Part shown: positions 51,862 to 60,452 of the stretch, piece after piece
Layout: every line of letters starts with the position of its first letter
Numbering within the stretch: position 1 is the first letter of the stretch
Source of the DNA: Micromonospora_G sp044458865
Lineage (GTDB): Bacteria > Actinomycetota > Actinomycetes > Mycobacteriales > Micromonosporaceae
Length of the DNA stretch: 64,000 nt
Assembly (NCBI RefSeq): GCF_044458865.1
Contig: NZ_JBITIH010000021.1
Location: 1 to 64,000 of the forward strand
Reading direction: 5' to 3'
The notes under the pieces: generated by a model
What the model saw: only the letters and a program-made list of their open reading frames with translations
What the model was told of the DNA's origin: nothing
Database searches by the model: none
Made by a program: the position numbers and the translations under genes

Positions 51862-52395
51862 ATGCCTGACATACGACCCACGGTGGGCTCCGGCTCGTTG
51901 GTACTCAATGCGACGTACGAGCCGCTGTGTGTCGTTTCGGTGCGTCGAGCAGCGATTCTTGTGCTCTCGGCCAAAGCAGTCTGCGTCGCCGACGGTGAGG
52001 GGATGCTGCACAGCGCCCGCAACTCGCTGCCGGTGCCCTCGGTGGTACGCCTGACCCGCTTCGTCCGGGTGCCGTACCGCAGTCATGTCGGTCTCTCCCG
52101 GCGGGCGATCTTCGCCCGGGACGGCTGGCGGTGCGCCTACTGCCGGGGCCCCGCCGAGACCATCGACCATGTCTTCCCGCGCAGCCGTGGCGGTCGACAC
52201 GCCTGGGAGAACGTCGTCGCGGCGTGCGCCAAGTGCAACCACAGCAAGGGTGACAAGACCCCGGCCGAGATGGGCTGGCGGCTGCACGCGCTACCGGCCC
52301 CGCCGAAGGGGACAGCCTGGCGGGTGCTCGGCCACCGGGCACCCGACCCGCGCTGGGCGGACTGGCTCGACCTCCGGGACGCCGAGGCCGCCTGA
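51862..52395 (+). CDS. HNH endonuclease domain protein
   Basis: A 177-residue HNH protein. Residues ~85-135 hold CAYCRGPAETIDHVFPRSRGG and WENVVAACAKCNHSKGDKTP, a zinc ribbon with two CxxC pairs and the catalytic DH...N...H set. The front part (SGSLVLNATYEPLCVVSVRRA) is typical of a widespread actinobacterial family that is likely a housekeeping nuclease rather than a homing enzyme. GGGAGGGTGATCGCG gives a strong ribosome site for the ATG at 51862. Confidence 0.92.
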   Translation: MPDIRPTVGSGSLVLNATYEPLCVVSVRRAAILVLSAKAVCVADGEGMLHSARNSLPVPSVVRLTRFVRVPYRSHVGLSRRAIFARDGWRCAYCRGPAETIDHVFPRSRGGRHAWENVVAACAKCNHSKGDKTPAEMGWRLHALPAPPKGTAWRVLGHRAPDPRWADWLDLRDAEAA

Positions 52396-52416
52396 CCGGG
52401 AAAGCGCGGCCGGGGG

Positions 52417-53268
52417 TCACGCCGGGCGGGCGGAGACCAGCGAGGCGAAGACCACCACGTTGTCCGCGTATCCGGTGGTGCCGCCGACCCAACGGCCACC
52501 GCAGGTGATGAGCCGCAGACCGGGCCGGTTGAAGTCGTCGAAGACCTCCTCGGTCGGCAACTGGGACTTGTCGTAACGGCGGACCGAATTGACCTTGAAC
52601 ACGGCCACCGAACGGTCCATCCGGGTGACCTCGATCTCGGCGCCGGGCCGTACCTTCGCCAGGTCGTGGAAGACCGCAGGGCCGGTCCGGGTGTCGACGT
52701 GGCCGACGATCACGGCCGGCCCGTACTGGCCCGGGGTCGGGCTCTGGTCGTACCAGCCGGCCTCCTGGTAGCGGTCGGGCGGCGGTACGGCGATCGAACC
52801 GTCCGGAGCGATCCCGACCCGGTGCACCCGGGCCCGGACGTCGAGTGAGTCGATCGCGATCGCGGTCGGCGGGCTCTGCTCCATCACCGGAAACTTGCGG
52901 GGTGGTGGCTGGCTACCGGCGCTGAACCCGGGCAGGAAGTTCGTCCCGGTCACGTACTGGACGCCGAAACCGGTGATGATCAGCCCCATCAGCACGATGA
53001 TGATCGGCACCGGACCGGGGCGGCGGCGTGCCGGCTGGCGGACCCGGCCCACGCGCTGCGGCGCGACCCGGTAACCGGGCGGGCGGGCGGTGCCGACCGC
53101 CCGTCCCGTACCGGGCTGCGCCCGCCCGGTACGCAGCGTGCCGGGCGCGGTGCGATCCGCGGTGTCCGGGGTGACGATGCTCGCCGCCGACGCCTCGGTG
53201 GCGAGCCGGGAGAGCAGGCGCCAAGCCCTGCTCTGCGCCGCCCGGACCGGAGCGAGGCGACCGGCCAT
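52417..53268 (-). CDS. Class F sortase
   Basis: A 283-residue sortase. A basic, Pro/Arg-rich cytoplasmic front (~1-85) precedes one membrane helix (PIIIVLMGLIITGFGVQYV) and the extracellular sortase barrel: AIAIDSLDVRARVHRVGI, catalytic His in AVIVGHVDT and Cys in RLITCGGRW. The usual downstream Arg before DNVVV is Ala (GYADNVVV), so the catalytic Arg is not obvious. It lies 13 bp after the secreted-protein gene, no ribosome site, consistent with translational coupling. The substrate is unknown; that neighbour is a candidate. Confidence 0.88.
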   Translation of the reverse strand: MAGRLAPVRAAQSRAWRLLSRLATEASAASIVTPDTADRTAPGTLRTGRAQPGTGRAVGTARPPGYRVAPQRVGRVRQPARRRPGPVPIIIVLMGLIITGFGVQYVTGTNFLPGFSAGSQPPPRKFPVMEQSPPTAIAIDSLDVRARVHRVGIAPDGSIAVPPPDRYQEAGWYDQSPTPGQYGPAVIVGHVDTRTGPAVFHDLAKVRPGAEIEVTRMDRSVAVFKVNSVRRYDKSQLPTEEVFDDFNRPGLRLITCGGRWVGGTTGYADNVVVFASLVSARPA

Positions 53269-53281
53269 CGGCTCGGCCGGC

Positions 53282-53803
53282 TCAGAGTCGCGTCTCGGGC
53301 CGGCGACGCGCGCTCATCAGCCAGAGCCCACCGCCGATCACGACCACGGCGAGGCCACCGGCGAGCACCATCGGGCCGCCGAAGCCGCCGGCCGTACCGC
53401 CACCCCCTGTGGCCGGGCCCTGAGTCGGCTTACTCATGTTGACCACGGTCAGGGTGGTGTGCGCGGTGTTGCCGTTCGGGCAGGTCAGGTTCACGTCGAA
53501 GGTGCCCGGCGCCCGGTTGCCCGGAATGGTCACCTGCCCGGTCAGGAAGCCGTTGTTCGGTCGTACGACGACCCGGTTGAACGCCTGCGACTCGACGATC
53601 GCCTGGTTGTTGTTTGCCTGGTCGCAACTTGCCCGGATGTTCACCCGACTGCCCGCCTGGGCGGTATTCGGGGTGACCTCGACGAACGCGTTGGATGCCT
53701 GTGTCGGCGTCGGTGCCGCCGCGACGGGCGCCGCTGGCGCCCCCAGGGCGACCACACCGGCCGCCGAGACGAGTGCCCGACGGACTGCCGTTCGACCCCG
53801 CAT
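53282..53803 (-). CDS. Secreted, C-terminally anchored protein next to the sortase
   Basis: A 173-residue exported protein: Sec signal (RTAVRRALVSAAGVVALGA, cleavage near VAAA), an Ig-like beta domain with two Cys (NIRASCDQANNN and FDVNLTCPNGN, a likely disulfide), a Gly/Thr/Pro spacer, and a membrane helix followed by RRRPE. No LPxTG is present; the segment before the helix reads GPATGGGGTAG. GGGGGAGG precedes the ATG. Pairing with the class F sortase suggests it is a substrate or accessory (inference). Confidence 0.75.
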   Translation of the reverse strand: MRGRTAVRRALVSAAGVVALGAPAAPVAAAPTPTQASNAFVEVTPNTAQAGSRVNIRASCDQANNNQAIVESQAFNRVVVRPNNGFLTGQVTIPGNRAPGTFDVNLTCPNGNTAHTTLTVVNMSKPTQGPATGGGGTAGGFGGPMVLAGGLAVVVIGGGLWLMSARRRPETRL

Positions 53804-53943
53804 GACCTCCCCCTTCCGGCCCTCGGCCGGCTTCGCGCGGTAACTCGCGTCGAGGGAGGTGTTCCCACCCGGACCCGCGAATCACGCCGGATCGCCGGGC
53901 CACTCGCCGGTGGGTGGGCGACAACCGATCGGGGGGCGCCGCC

Positions 53944-54405
53944 TCAGGGGGCGGTCGGATCCGGTACCGCCGGCAGTGGGGTGACCGGGTGCCAGTTCAG
54001 CGGGGACGAGAGCACCATCGTGCTCGACGGCTGCCCGTACGGGGCGAGCCGGTCGATCACGTCCTCGAAGGCGTCGATCGACCCGGCGGCCACCTTGAGC
54101 ACACTGCACGCGTCCCCGGTGATCCGGTGTATCTCCAGCACTTCCGGCCAGTCGGCGACCGAGGGGTCGCGCAGGATGCACTGCGGGCCGTAGCAGGACA
54201 TCCGAATCAGAGCCACCACGGTCCGTCCCGCCCGGGTCAGGTCCACGTGGGCGTGGTAGCCGGTGACCACCCCGGCCTCCTCCAGCCGGCGGACCCGTTC
54301 GGCGACGGCGGGCGGCGAGAGGTGGACCCGGCGGGAGAGTTCGCTGAAGGAGAGCCGGGCGTCGGCCTGTAGTTCGCGTAGCAGCGCCCAGTCCATGCCG
54401 TCCAT
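53944..54405 (-). CDS. Lrp/AsnC family regulator of the kynurenine genes
   Basis: A 153-residue Lrp/AsnC regulator. The winged helix is MDWALLRELQADARLSFSELSRRVHLSPPAVAERVRRLEEAGVV; the RAM ligand-binding domain follows (VVALIRMS, VLEIHRITGDACSVLKV). GGGAAGG six bases before the ATG at 54405 sets the start; the longer frame has no family match. It is divergent from tryptophan dioxygenase and kynureninase, so it probably controls tryptophan breakdown in response to an aromatic amino acid (inference from position). Confidence 0.87.
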   Translation of the reverse strand: MDGMDWALLRELQADARLSFSELSRRVHLSPPAVAERVRRLEEAGVVTGYHAHVDLTRAGRTVVALIRMSCYGPQCILRDPSVADWPEVLEIHRITGDACSVLKVAAGSIDAFEDVIDRLAPYGQPSSTMVLSSPLNWHPVTPLPAVPDPTAP

Positions 54406-54425
54406 GCCGCACCTTCCCTTCGTGA

Positions 54426-54489
54426 GGTGTTTCACCGAAATAGCCGCTGATTCGCAGGTCAGGACGCAAGTATGCCGTTGCTTCGGCAT
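54426..54489. promoter_or_regulatory. Candidate Lrp/AsnC operators between regulator and kynA
   Basis: Two inverted repeats lie in the 145-bp divergent gap: GGTG-TTT-CACC (54426-54436) and ATGCCG-N6-CGGCAT (54472-54477 and 54484-54489). The second has the size expected for an AsnC dimer site. Confidence 0.45.
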
Positions 54490-54550
54490 TCCTCGGAGGC
54501 GCCTGAGAGCGAGATCATGACGTACGGCGGGAACGGAAGGGGACAGTCAG

Positions 54551-55483
54551 ATGGAGCACGGGCAGCATGGGCCGGTGATCGCGGCCGACCGGGTCGGCGC
54601 GACGGGGTGGAACGGGCCCGGCATCCGGCCGGTCACCGCCGACGAGCGCACCGCCCGAGCCGAGGCGAACCAGGGCGAGCCAACGCTGGAGTTCGCGGAC
54701 CGGACGCCGTACGACGCGTACGTGCACGCCAGCACGCTGCACACGTTGCAGCAGACGCTGGGCAAGGACCCGGGCGAGATGTCGTTCCTGATGGTCAGCC
54801 AGATCATGGAGCTGTACTTCGGGCTCACCTGCTTCGAACTGCGCGATGCTCGTCAGCGGCTCGCCGAGGACGACGTCTGGGGCGCGCTCGGACCGTTGCG
54901 CCGCACCGTACTGCACCTGGAAGGGCTGAACGCGGCCTGGCGGGGTCTGCGCTGGATGACCCCGGCCGACTTCAACACGTTCCGTGACCTGCTCGGCGAG
55001 GGTTCCGGCTTCCAGTCGGCCATGTACCGCCAGCTTGAGTTCCTGCTCGGGCTGAAGACCCCGTCGCTGATCCGCCCGTTCCGCCGGCAACCCGCCGTGT
55101 ACGACGCCCTGGCCGACGCCCTCCAGGCGCCGAGCCTCTGGGACGAGGTGTTCCGGCTGCTCGCCCGCCGTGGCTTCGACATCCCCGCGACGCTGCTCGA
55201 CCGGGACCTCACCGAGCCGGCCGAGCCGAGCGCCGAGGTGGAGCGCTGCTGGGTCGAGATCTACTCCGACACCGGCCCGGACAACCAGTTGCGTCTGCTC
55301 GGCGAGACCCTCTCCGAGATCTCCGAGCAGTTCGGCGACTGGCGTTACCAGCACCTGAAGGCGACCCAACGGACCATGGGCGCGAAGCCGGGCACCGGTG
55401 GCTCGGGCGGCGTGGCCTGGTTGCAACGAAGCATGGCCCGTACGGTCTTTCCTGAGCTCTGGTCGGCCCGTACCTCCATGTGA
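54551..55483 (+). CDS. kynA: Tryptophan 2,3-dioxygenase
   Basis: A 310-residue haem dioxygenase that opens the indole ring of tryptophan to N-formylkynurenine. Family marks are FNTFRDLLGEGSGFQSAMYRQLEFLLG (substrate Arg160), RYQHLKATQRTMGAKPGTGGSGG (haem ligand His268 and the Thr loop). The distal segment, usually VHQ, is VSQ, so the distal His is Ser83, the residue indoleamine dioxygenase has at this place. AAGGGG precedes the ATG. Kynureninase follows with a 53-bp gap; no formamidase gene is in the window. Confidence 0.92.
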   Translation: MEHGQHGPVIAADRVGATGWNGPGIRPVTADERTARAEANQGEPTLEFADRTPYDAYVHASTLHTLQQTLGKDPGEMSFLMVSQIMELYFGLTCFELRDARQRLAEDDVWGALGPLRRTVLHLEGLNAAWRGLRWMTPADFNTFRDLLGEGSGFQSAMYRQLEFLLGLKTPSLIRPFRRQPAVYDALADALQAPSLWDEVFRLLARRGFDIPATLLDRDLTEPAEPSAEVERCWVEIYSDTGPDNQLRLLGETLSEISEQFGDWRYQHLKATQRTMGAKPGTGGSGGVAWLQRSMARTVFPELWSARTSM

Positions 55484-55536
55484 GGCGGCGACCCGTGGGG
55501 ACCGGAACCGGAACGACACCGAAAGTGGAAGCGAAG

Positions 55537-56808
55537 ATGCCCTTCACCGAAGAAGAAGCTCACCGTCTCGACGCCGCCGACCCTGGCCAGCGCGACCTGT
55601 TCCTGATCCCGCCCGCCGAGGGCGGACGGTACGCCGAGGCCGCCTACCTGGTCGGCAACTCCCTCGGTCTCCAGCCCCGGGCCACCCGGGCGGAACTGCT
55701 GGAGGAGTTGGACACCTGGGCCCGGTTGGCGATCGAGGGCCACTTCGAGGGTGCCCGCCCCTGGACCCCGTACGTCAGTCTGCTCACCGAGCCGGCCGCG
55801 CGACTGGTCGGCGCCCTCCCGGCGGAGACCGTGGTGATGAACACCCTCACGGTCAACCTGCACCTGCTGATGGTCTCGTTCTACCGCCCGTCCGGTGCCC
55901 GGAACCGGATCGTCATCGAGGACACCGCGTTCCCCTCGGACAGCTACGCCGTGCAGAGCCAGGCGCGCTTCCACGGGCTCGACCCGGACCAGGTGGTGGT
56001 ACGGCTGCGCGCCCGTCCGGGCGAGGAGAACCTGCGCACCGCCGACGTGCTCGACTACCTCGAACGGGAGGGGGAGAACGTCGCGCTGGTGCTGCTCGGT
56101 GGGGTCAACTACCTCACCGGCGAGCTGATGGACATCCCCGCGATCACCCGGGCCGGTCGGGCAGCCGGCGCGGTGGTCGGCTGGGACCTCGCCCACGCGG
56201 CCGGCAACGTACCGCTGCGACTGCACGACTGGGACGTGGACTTCGCCGCCTGGTGCACGTACAAGTACCTCAACGCGGGGCCGGGTGCGATCGCTGCCGC
56301 GTTCGTCCACGAGCGGCACCTCGGCGATCCCGGGTTGCCCCGGTTCGAGGGCTGGTGGGGCAACGAACCGGCGACCCGGTTCGAAATGACCGCGCGGATC
56401 CGGCCGCCGGCCACCGCCGACGCCTGGCAGGTCTCCAACCCGCCGATCCTCGCGATGGGGCCGGTGCGCACCTCACTGGAACTCTTCGACAAGATCGGAA
56501 TGACCGCGCTCCGCGAACGGAGCGTACGGCTGACCGCGTACGCCGAGCGCGTGCTCGACGAGGTCGTCGCGACCCGACCGATGAGCCTGCTCACCCCGCG
56601 TGACCCGCAGCGGCGCGGAGCCCAGCTCTCGCTGCGGATCGGCCAGGGCAGCGCCGCCGAACTGGCCCGGCGACTGCGGTTCGAGCACGGGGTGCTCACC
56701 GACTCCCGTGAACCCGACGTCATCCGGGCCGCACCGGTCCCGCTCTACTCGACGTACCACGACTGCTGGCGGCTGGCCGACGCGCTCGCCCGTACGGTTG
56801 ACGAGTAA
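55537..56808 (+). CDS. kynU: Kynureninase
   Basis: A 423-residue PLP enzyme that cleaves kynurenine to anthranilate and alanine. Motifs: YLVGNSLGLQPRATRAEL, VVMNTLTVNLHLLMVSFYRP, ALVLLGGVNYLTGELMDI, VGWDLAHAAGNVPL and the PLP Lys in WCTYKYLNAGPG. The ATG at 55537 follows GGAAGCGAAG; a GTG at 55480 overlapping the kynA stop is the alternative. With kynA it forms a short route from tryptophan to anthranilate, pending a formamidase elsewhere. Confidence 0.95.
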   Translation: MPFTEEEAHRLDAADPGQRDLFLIPPAEGGRYAEAAYLVGNSLGLQPRATRAELLEELDTWARLAIEGHFEGARPWTPYVSLLTEPAARLVGALPAETVVMNTLTVNLHLLMVSFYRPSGARNRIVIEDTAFPSDSYAVQSQARFHGLDPDQVVVRLRARPGEENLRTADVLDYLEREGENVALVLLGGVNYLTGELMDIPAITRAGRAAGAVVGWDLAHAAGNVPLRLHDWDVDFAAWCTYKYLNAGPGAIAAAFVHERHLGDPGLPRFEGWWGNEPATRFEMTARIRPPATADAWQVSNPPILAMGPVRTSLELFDKIGMTALRERSVRLTAYAERVLDEVVATRPMSLLTPRDPQRRGAQLSLRIGQGSAAELARRLRFEHGVLTDSREPDVIRAAPVPLYSTYHDCWRLADALARTVDE

Positions 56809-57058
56809 CGGGTTCCTCGGGCGTTTTCGTGTCCACGCGTGGGCGGTGTCCGGTTGTCCGGTACGGCGACAGACACCGATCGGTACCGCCCGCGCCCGGT
56901 CCCGGGCAGGTCAATGCGGGGTCGGTTCGCCACCCCGAGATACGCGGCGCGTCGCTGCACGATACCGTTGACACAGTCTGAGTCGGAGCGGACCGGCAGC
57001 CTGGCCGCCCACCCTGGGCCGGGTGTCTTGGTCCCTATCACGCCTGGGAGCGTTGAGG

Positions 57059-57370
57059 TTGTCTGCTACCGAGCAGTGGACGGTTACCGACACCTTGCTG
57101 TATTTCGTCGGCGTCCCGGCCGCCGTGGTGCTGGTGATCGCCGTGTTGGCGCTCGCCGGTGGCGGCCGGAGCGCCAAGCGGTATCGGCCAGGGCGTCCGT
57201 TCGACTTCACACCGGTCTGGTTCCTGTCCGCACCGGAGAATCTGGCTGGTTCCGCCACCGCCGCACTGCGCGGCAGTGGCCGCGCGGCCGAGTTGACCGG
57301 TGCGGAGACCGAGACCACGGGTACGCCGATTCCGGCGGGCACAACGGGAGGCGCAAGTGACCGCTGGTGA
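57059..57370 (+). CDS. Small single-helix membrane protein
   Basis: A 103-residue protein with one N-terminal membrane helix (LLYFVGVPAAVVLVIAVLALAGGG) and a polar cytoplasmic tail (ending TPIPAGTTGGASDRW). GGGAG lies upstream of a TTG start at 57059; an ATG at 57023 is an alternative. The stop overlaps the DUF5130 gene, an arrangement that suggests the two proteins work together. Function unknown. Confidence 0.65.
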   Translation: MSATEQWTVTDTLLYFVGVPAAVVLVIAVLALAGGGRSAKRYRPGRPFDFTPVWFLSAPENLAGSATAALRGSGRAAELTGAETETTGTPIPAGTTGGASDRW

Positions 57371-57791
57371 GCAGACCATGACCACGTACAGCCCGGCTGA
57401 GCCGGAGCCGGTGGGTCGACCGGACGTGCTCGACGGTCCGTTCTCCACCCGCCAGTTGCTCCGCATCGACGAGGCGTTGCGCCTCGCCGACCAGGGCAGC
57501 GGACTGGTCTTCACGGTCTACGTGGGTGCGCTGGACGAGCCGGTACGCGAGCACGCCGTACGGCTGTTGGAACAGCTCGCCGACCCGGCCAGGTCGGTGC
57601 TGATCGCGGTGTCGCCGAACCAGCGGATGCTGGAGGTGATCACCGGAGCTGAGGCGCGTAAGCGTATCCCCGACCGGGACGCCAAGCTGGCCGCGCTCTC
57701 CATGGTGGCCGCCTTCGGTGGCGGCGACCTCGCCGGTGGCATCATCAGCGGCCTCGACCAGCTCGCCAGCCGCGCCGGCAAGGCGGCGTAA
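57357..57791 (+). CDS. DUF5130 (TPM-like) protein
   Basis: A 144-residue protein of the DUF5130 family, which is related to the TPM fold: DGPFSTRQLLRIDEALRLAD, LVFTVYVGALDEPVREHAV, SVLIAVSPNQRMLEVITG. A glycine-rich end (FGGGDLAGGIISGL) follows. GGGAGG precedes the GTG at 57357, which lies inside the upstream gene. The stop TAA is shared with palindromic repeat copy D. Confidence 0.8.
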   Translation: MTAGEQTMTTYSPAEPEPVGRPDVLDGPFSTRQLLRIDEALRLADQGSGLVFTVYVGALDEPVREHAVRLLEQLADPARSVLIAVSPNQRMLEVITGAEARKRIPDRDAKLAALSMVAAFGGGDLAGGIISGLDQLASRAGKAA

Positions 57792-57842
57792 GGAAGGGCC
57801 CCTTGTTATCGCTTTCCGTATAACAAGGGCCCCCTGTTAACC
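57788..57842. repeat. Palindromic repeat family, copy D
   Basis: GTAAGGAAGGGCCCCTTG opens the element at the DUF5130 stop codon (57789-57791). Inner arms GGGCCCCTTGTTAT (57796-57809) and ATAACAAGGGCCCC (57820-57833) pair with one mismatch; the loop CGCTTTCCGT resembles the loop of copies A and C. Confidence 0.93.
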
Positions 57843-57851
57843 ACCTGCTGA

Positions 57852-57896
57852 AAAACCCCGGCGGCATCGGTGATCCGATGACCCCGCCGGGGTTTT
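57852..57896. terminator. Bidirectional rho-independent terminator
   Basis: A 13-bp stem AAAACCCCGGCGG/CCGCCGGGGTTTT (57852-57864 and 57884-57896) continues into CATCGG/CCGATG inside. A and T tracts flank it, so it works in both directions between DUF5130 and pepN. Confidence 0.93.
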
Positions 57897-57902
57897 CGCG
57901 TG

Positions 57903-60452
57903 TCAGGCGGCGTCGCGGGCACGGGCGTTCAGCGCCCGGACCACCCCGTCACGGCCCTCGGTGACCAGCCGGCGCAGCGGGGCCGGGTGCCCCTCCTGTG
58001 CCAGCCACTCGTCGGTGGCGGCGATCGTCTCCGCACTCACCTGGTAGGACGGGTACGCCAGGACGACGAACTCCTGCGCGGGCTCACTGTCCCGGCTCGC
58101 CCACACCTGCCCCAGCGACTCGAAGTACCGGGCGCTGTAGGGCGCGGTCAGCTCCACCTGGGCCGGGTGCTGGAAACCCTGGAGCAGGGCCCGGTTGCGC
58201 CAGTTCGGCAGGGCCTCCTCGCCGGTCAGCGCGGCCCAGGTCGCGTCCTTCTCCTGCGCGGTCGGGACCAGCGCCCGGCTCAGCGCCGCCTCGCGCTCAC
58301 CGCTCGCGGTCCGGTCCCCGGCCAGTTCGGCGTCGATCTCGGCGCTCCCGGCGGCACCGTTCGCCACCAGGGCCCGCAGCAGCGTCCAGCGCAACTCGGT
58401 GTCGATCGCCAGCCCGTCCGGCACGTCCACCCCGTCGAGCCAGCCGCGAATCGTGGCCAGCTCCTCGTCGGAGCGGACCGCGGAGGCGTACGCGCGGGTC
58501 CAGGCCAGTTGCAGCCCGCTGCCCGGTTCGGCGAGCCGCACCGCGGTACGGGCGGTACGCGCCAGGTCGGCCCAGCCGGTCACCGCCCACTCCGGGTCGG
58601 CGTACATGGCCAGTGTGCTCGTCGCCTGGCGCAGAGTCTGGGTGACCAGGTTGATGTCGGTCTCGGCGGGGAGCCCGGCCAGTACGAGGGCGACGTAGTC
58701 ACGGGAGGCCAGTTCGCCGTCTCGGACCATGTCCCAGGCCGCGGCCCAGCAGAGGCCCCGTGCCAGGGAGGATTCGAACGCGCCGACGTGCTGCACCACC
58801 GTTGCCATCGACCGCTCGTCGAGACGAAGCTTCGCGTACGTCAGGTCGTCGTCGTTGAGCAGCAGTACGTCCGGCGCCGGCACCCCGGCGAGCTGGGGCA
58901 GCTCGGTCGCCTCGCCGGCCACGTCGACCTCAAGCCGGTCCCGCCGGACCAGCCGGCCGTCGCGCAGGTCGTAGAGGCCGACCCCGATCCGGTGCGTGCG
59001 CAGGGTCGGGTAGTCGGTGGGCGCTTCCTGGCGTACGACGACCCGCTGGTAGTTGCCGTCGGCGTCGATCGTCACCTCCGGCCGCAGCGTGTTCACCTGG
59101 GACGTCTCCAGCCACTGGGCGGCGAACTTGCGCAGCTCCCGGCCGGAGGCCGCCTCCAGCTCGGAGAGGAGGTCGTCGAAGGTGGCGTTGCCCCAGGCGT
59201 ACCGGGCGAAGTAGGTGCGCAGACCGGCCCGGAACGGCTCCTCGCCGACGTACGCGACGAGCTGCTTGAGCACGCTGGCGCCCTTGGCGTACGTGATGCC
59301 GTCGAAGTTGACCTCGACCGCCTCCAGGTCCGGCATCTCGCAGTAGACCGGGTGGGTGGAGGAGAGCTGGTCCTGCCGGTAGCCCCAGTTCTTGCGGACG
59401 GACAGGAAGGTCGTCCACGCGTCGGTGAACCGGGTGGCGTTCGAGTTGGCCCAGTGGCTGGCCCATTCGGCGAACGACTCGTTGAGCCAGAGGTCGTTCC
59501 ACCACCGCATGGTGACCAGGTTGCCGAACCACATGTGGGCCAGCTCGTGCAGCACCGTGTTCGACCGCTGCTCGTGCTCGAAGTCGGTGACCTGGGAACG
59601 GAAGATGTAGTGCGTCTCGGAGTGGGTGACGCAGCCGAAGTTCTCCATCGCGCCCGCGTTGAAGTCCGGTGCCCAGAGCTGGTCGTACTTCGGCAGTGGG
59701 TAGCGGACCCCGAACTGCTCGTGGAAGAAGTCGAATCCCTGTGTGGTGATCAGGTGCAGTTCGTCGGCGTCGAGGTACTCCGCCATGCTGGCCCGGCAGT
59801 AGTAGCCCATGCTGATGCCGTCGTGGGTGTAGCGGACCTCGTGGTACGGGCCGGCGCAGAGAGCGGTGATGTAGGTGCTCATCCGGGCCGACTCGGCGAA
59901 GTGGACGGTCTTCGTTTCGCCGTTGGTCTCCTCGCTGGTCACCGGCATGTTGGAGATCGCCCGCCAGTGCGCGGGGACGGTGGCGTGCCAGGTGTAGACG
60001 CTCTTCAGGTCGGGCTGGTCGAAGCAGGCGAAGACGCGCTGCGCGTCGGCCGTCTCGAACTGGCTGTAGAGGTACGTCTCGCCGTCGACCGGGTCGACGC
60101 TACGGTGCAGACCCTGGCCGCTCGCCGAGTAGGCGAAGTCGGCGTCGACCACGAGGGTGTTCTCGGCGGCCAGGTCGGTCAGGGTGAGACCCTTCTCCGC
60201 GGACCAGGTGACGAGGTCGATCGGCGTGCCGTTGAGCGTCGCCGACCGCACCGAGTCGGCGGCGAGTTCGATGAAGGTGCTGGCGCCTGGCTCGGTACAG
60301 CGGAACCGGACTTCGGTCACCGAACGGAAGGTACGATCGTCGGCGGCCTGGTCGCCGGAGGTCAGGTCCAGGCTGATGTCATATCCGGCTACGTCGAGCA
60401 GGCGGGCCCGCTCGGTTGCCTCGACCTGAGTAAGGTTGCGCACTCCCGGCAC
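57903..60452 (-). CDS. pepN: Aminopeptidase N
   Basis: An 849-residue M1 metallopeptidase that removes N-terminal amino acids in the cytoplasm. GAMEN (267-271) binds the free N-terminus; HELAH (302-306) plus Glu325 in WLNESFAEW bind zinc. An N-terminal beta domain (RSVTEVRFRCTEPG) and a C-terminal ERAP1-like helical domain are present, as in mycobacterial PepN. The GTG at 60452 follows GGAG by eight bases and gives the family N-terminus; the frame continues to 60506 without a match. Confidence 0.95.
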   Translation of the reverse strand: MPGVRNLTQVEATERARLLDVAGYDISLDLTSGDQAADDRTFRSVTEVRFRCTEPGASTFIELAADSVRSATLNGTPIDLVTWSAEKGLTLTDLAAENTLVVDADFAYSASGQGLHRSVDPVDGETYLYSQFETADAQRVFACFDQPDLKSVYTWHATVPAHWRAISNMPVTSEETNGETKTVHFAESARMSTYITALCAGPYHEVRYTHDGISMGYYCRASMAEYLDADELHLITTQGFDFFHEQFGVRYPLPKYDQLWAPDFNAGAMENFGCVTHSETHYIFRSQVTDFEHEQRSNTVLHELAHMWFGNLVTMRWWNDLWLNESFAEWASHWANSNATRFTDAWTTFLSVRKNWGYRQDQLSSTHPVYCEMPDLEAVEVNFDGITYAKGASVLKQLVAYVGEEPFRAGLRTYFARYAWGNATFDDLLSELEAASGRELRKFAAQWLETSQVNTLRPEVTIDADGNYQRVVVRQEAPTDYPTLRTHRIGVGLYDLRDGRLVRRDRLEVDVAGEATELPQLAGVPAPDVLLLNDDDLTYAKLRLDERSMATVVQHVGAFESSLARGLCWAAAWDMVRDGELASRDYVALVLAGLPAETDINLVTQTLRQATSTLAMYADPEWAVTGWADLARTARTAVRLAEPGSGLQLAWTRAYASAVRSDEELATIRGWLDGVDVPDGLAIDTELRWTLLRALVANGAAGSAEIDAELAGDRTASGEREAALSRALVPTAQEKDATWAALTGEEALPNWRNRALLQGFQHPAQVELTAPYSARYFESLGQVWASRDSEPAQEFVVLAYPSYQVSAETIAATDEWLAQEGHPAPLRRLVTEGRDGVVRALNARARDAA

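Noticed and set aside
56968..56973. TTGACA after kynU as a promoter
   Set aside because: No acceptable -10 element at 16-19 bp on the plus strand; retained only as chance.
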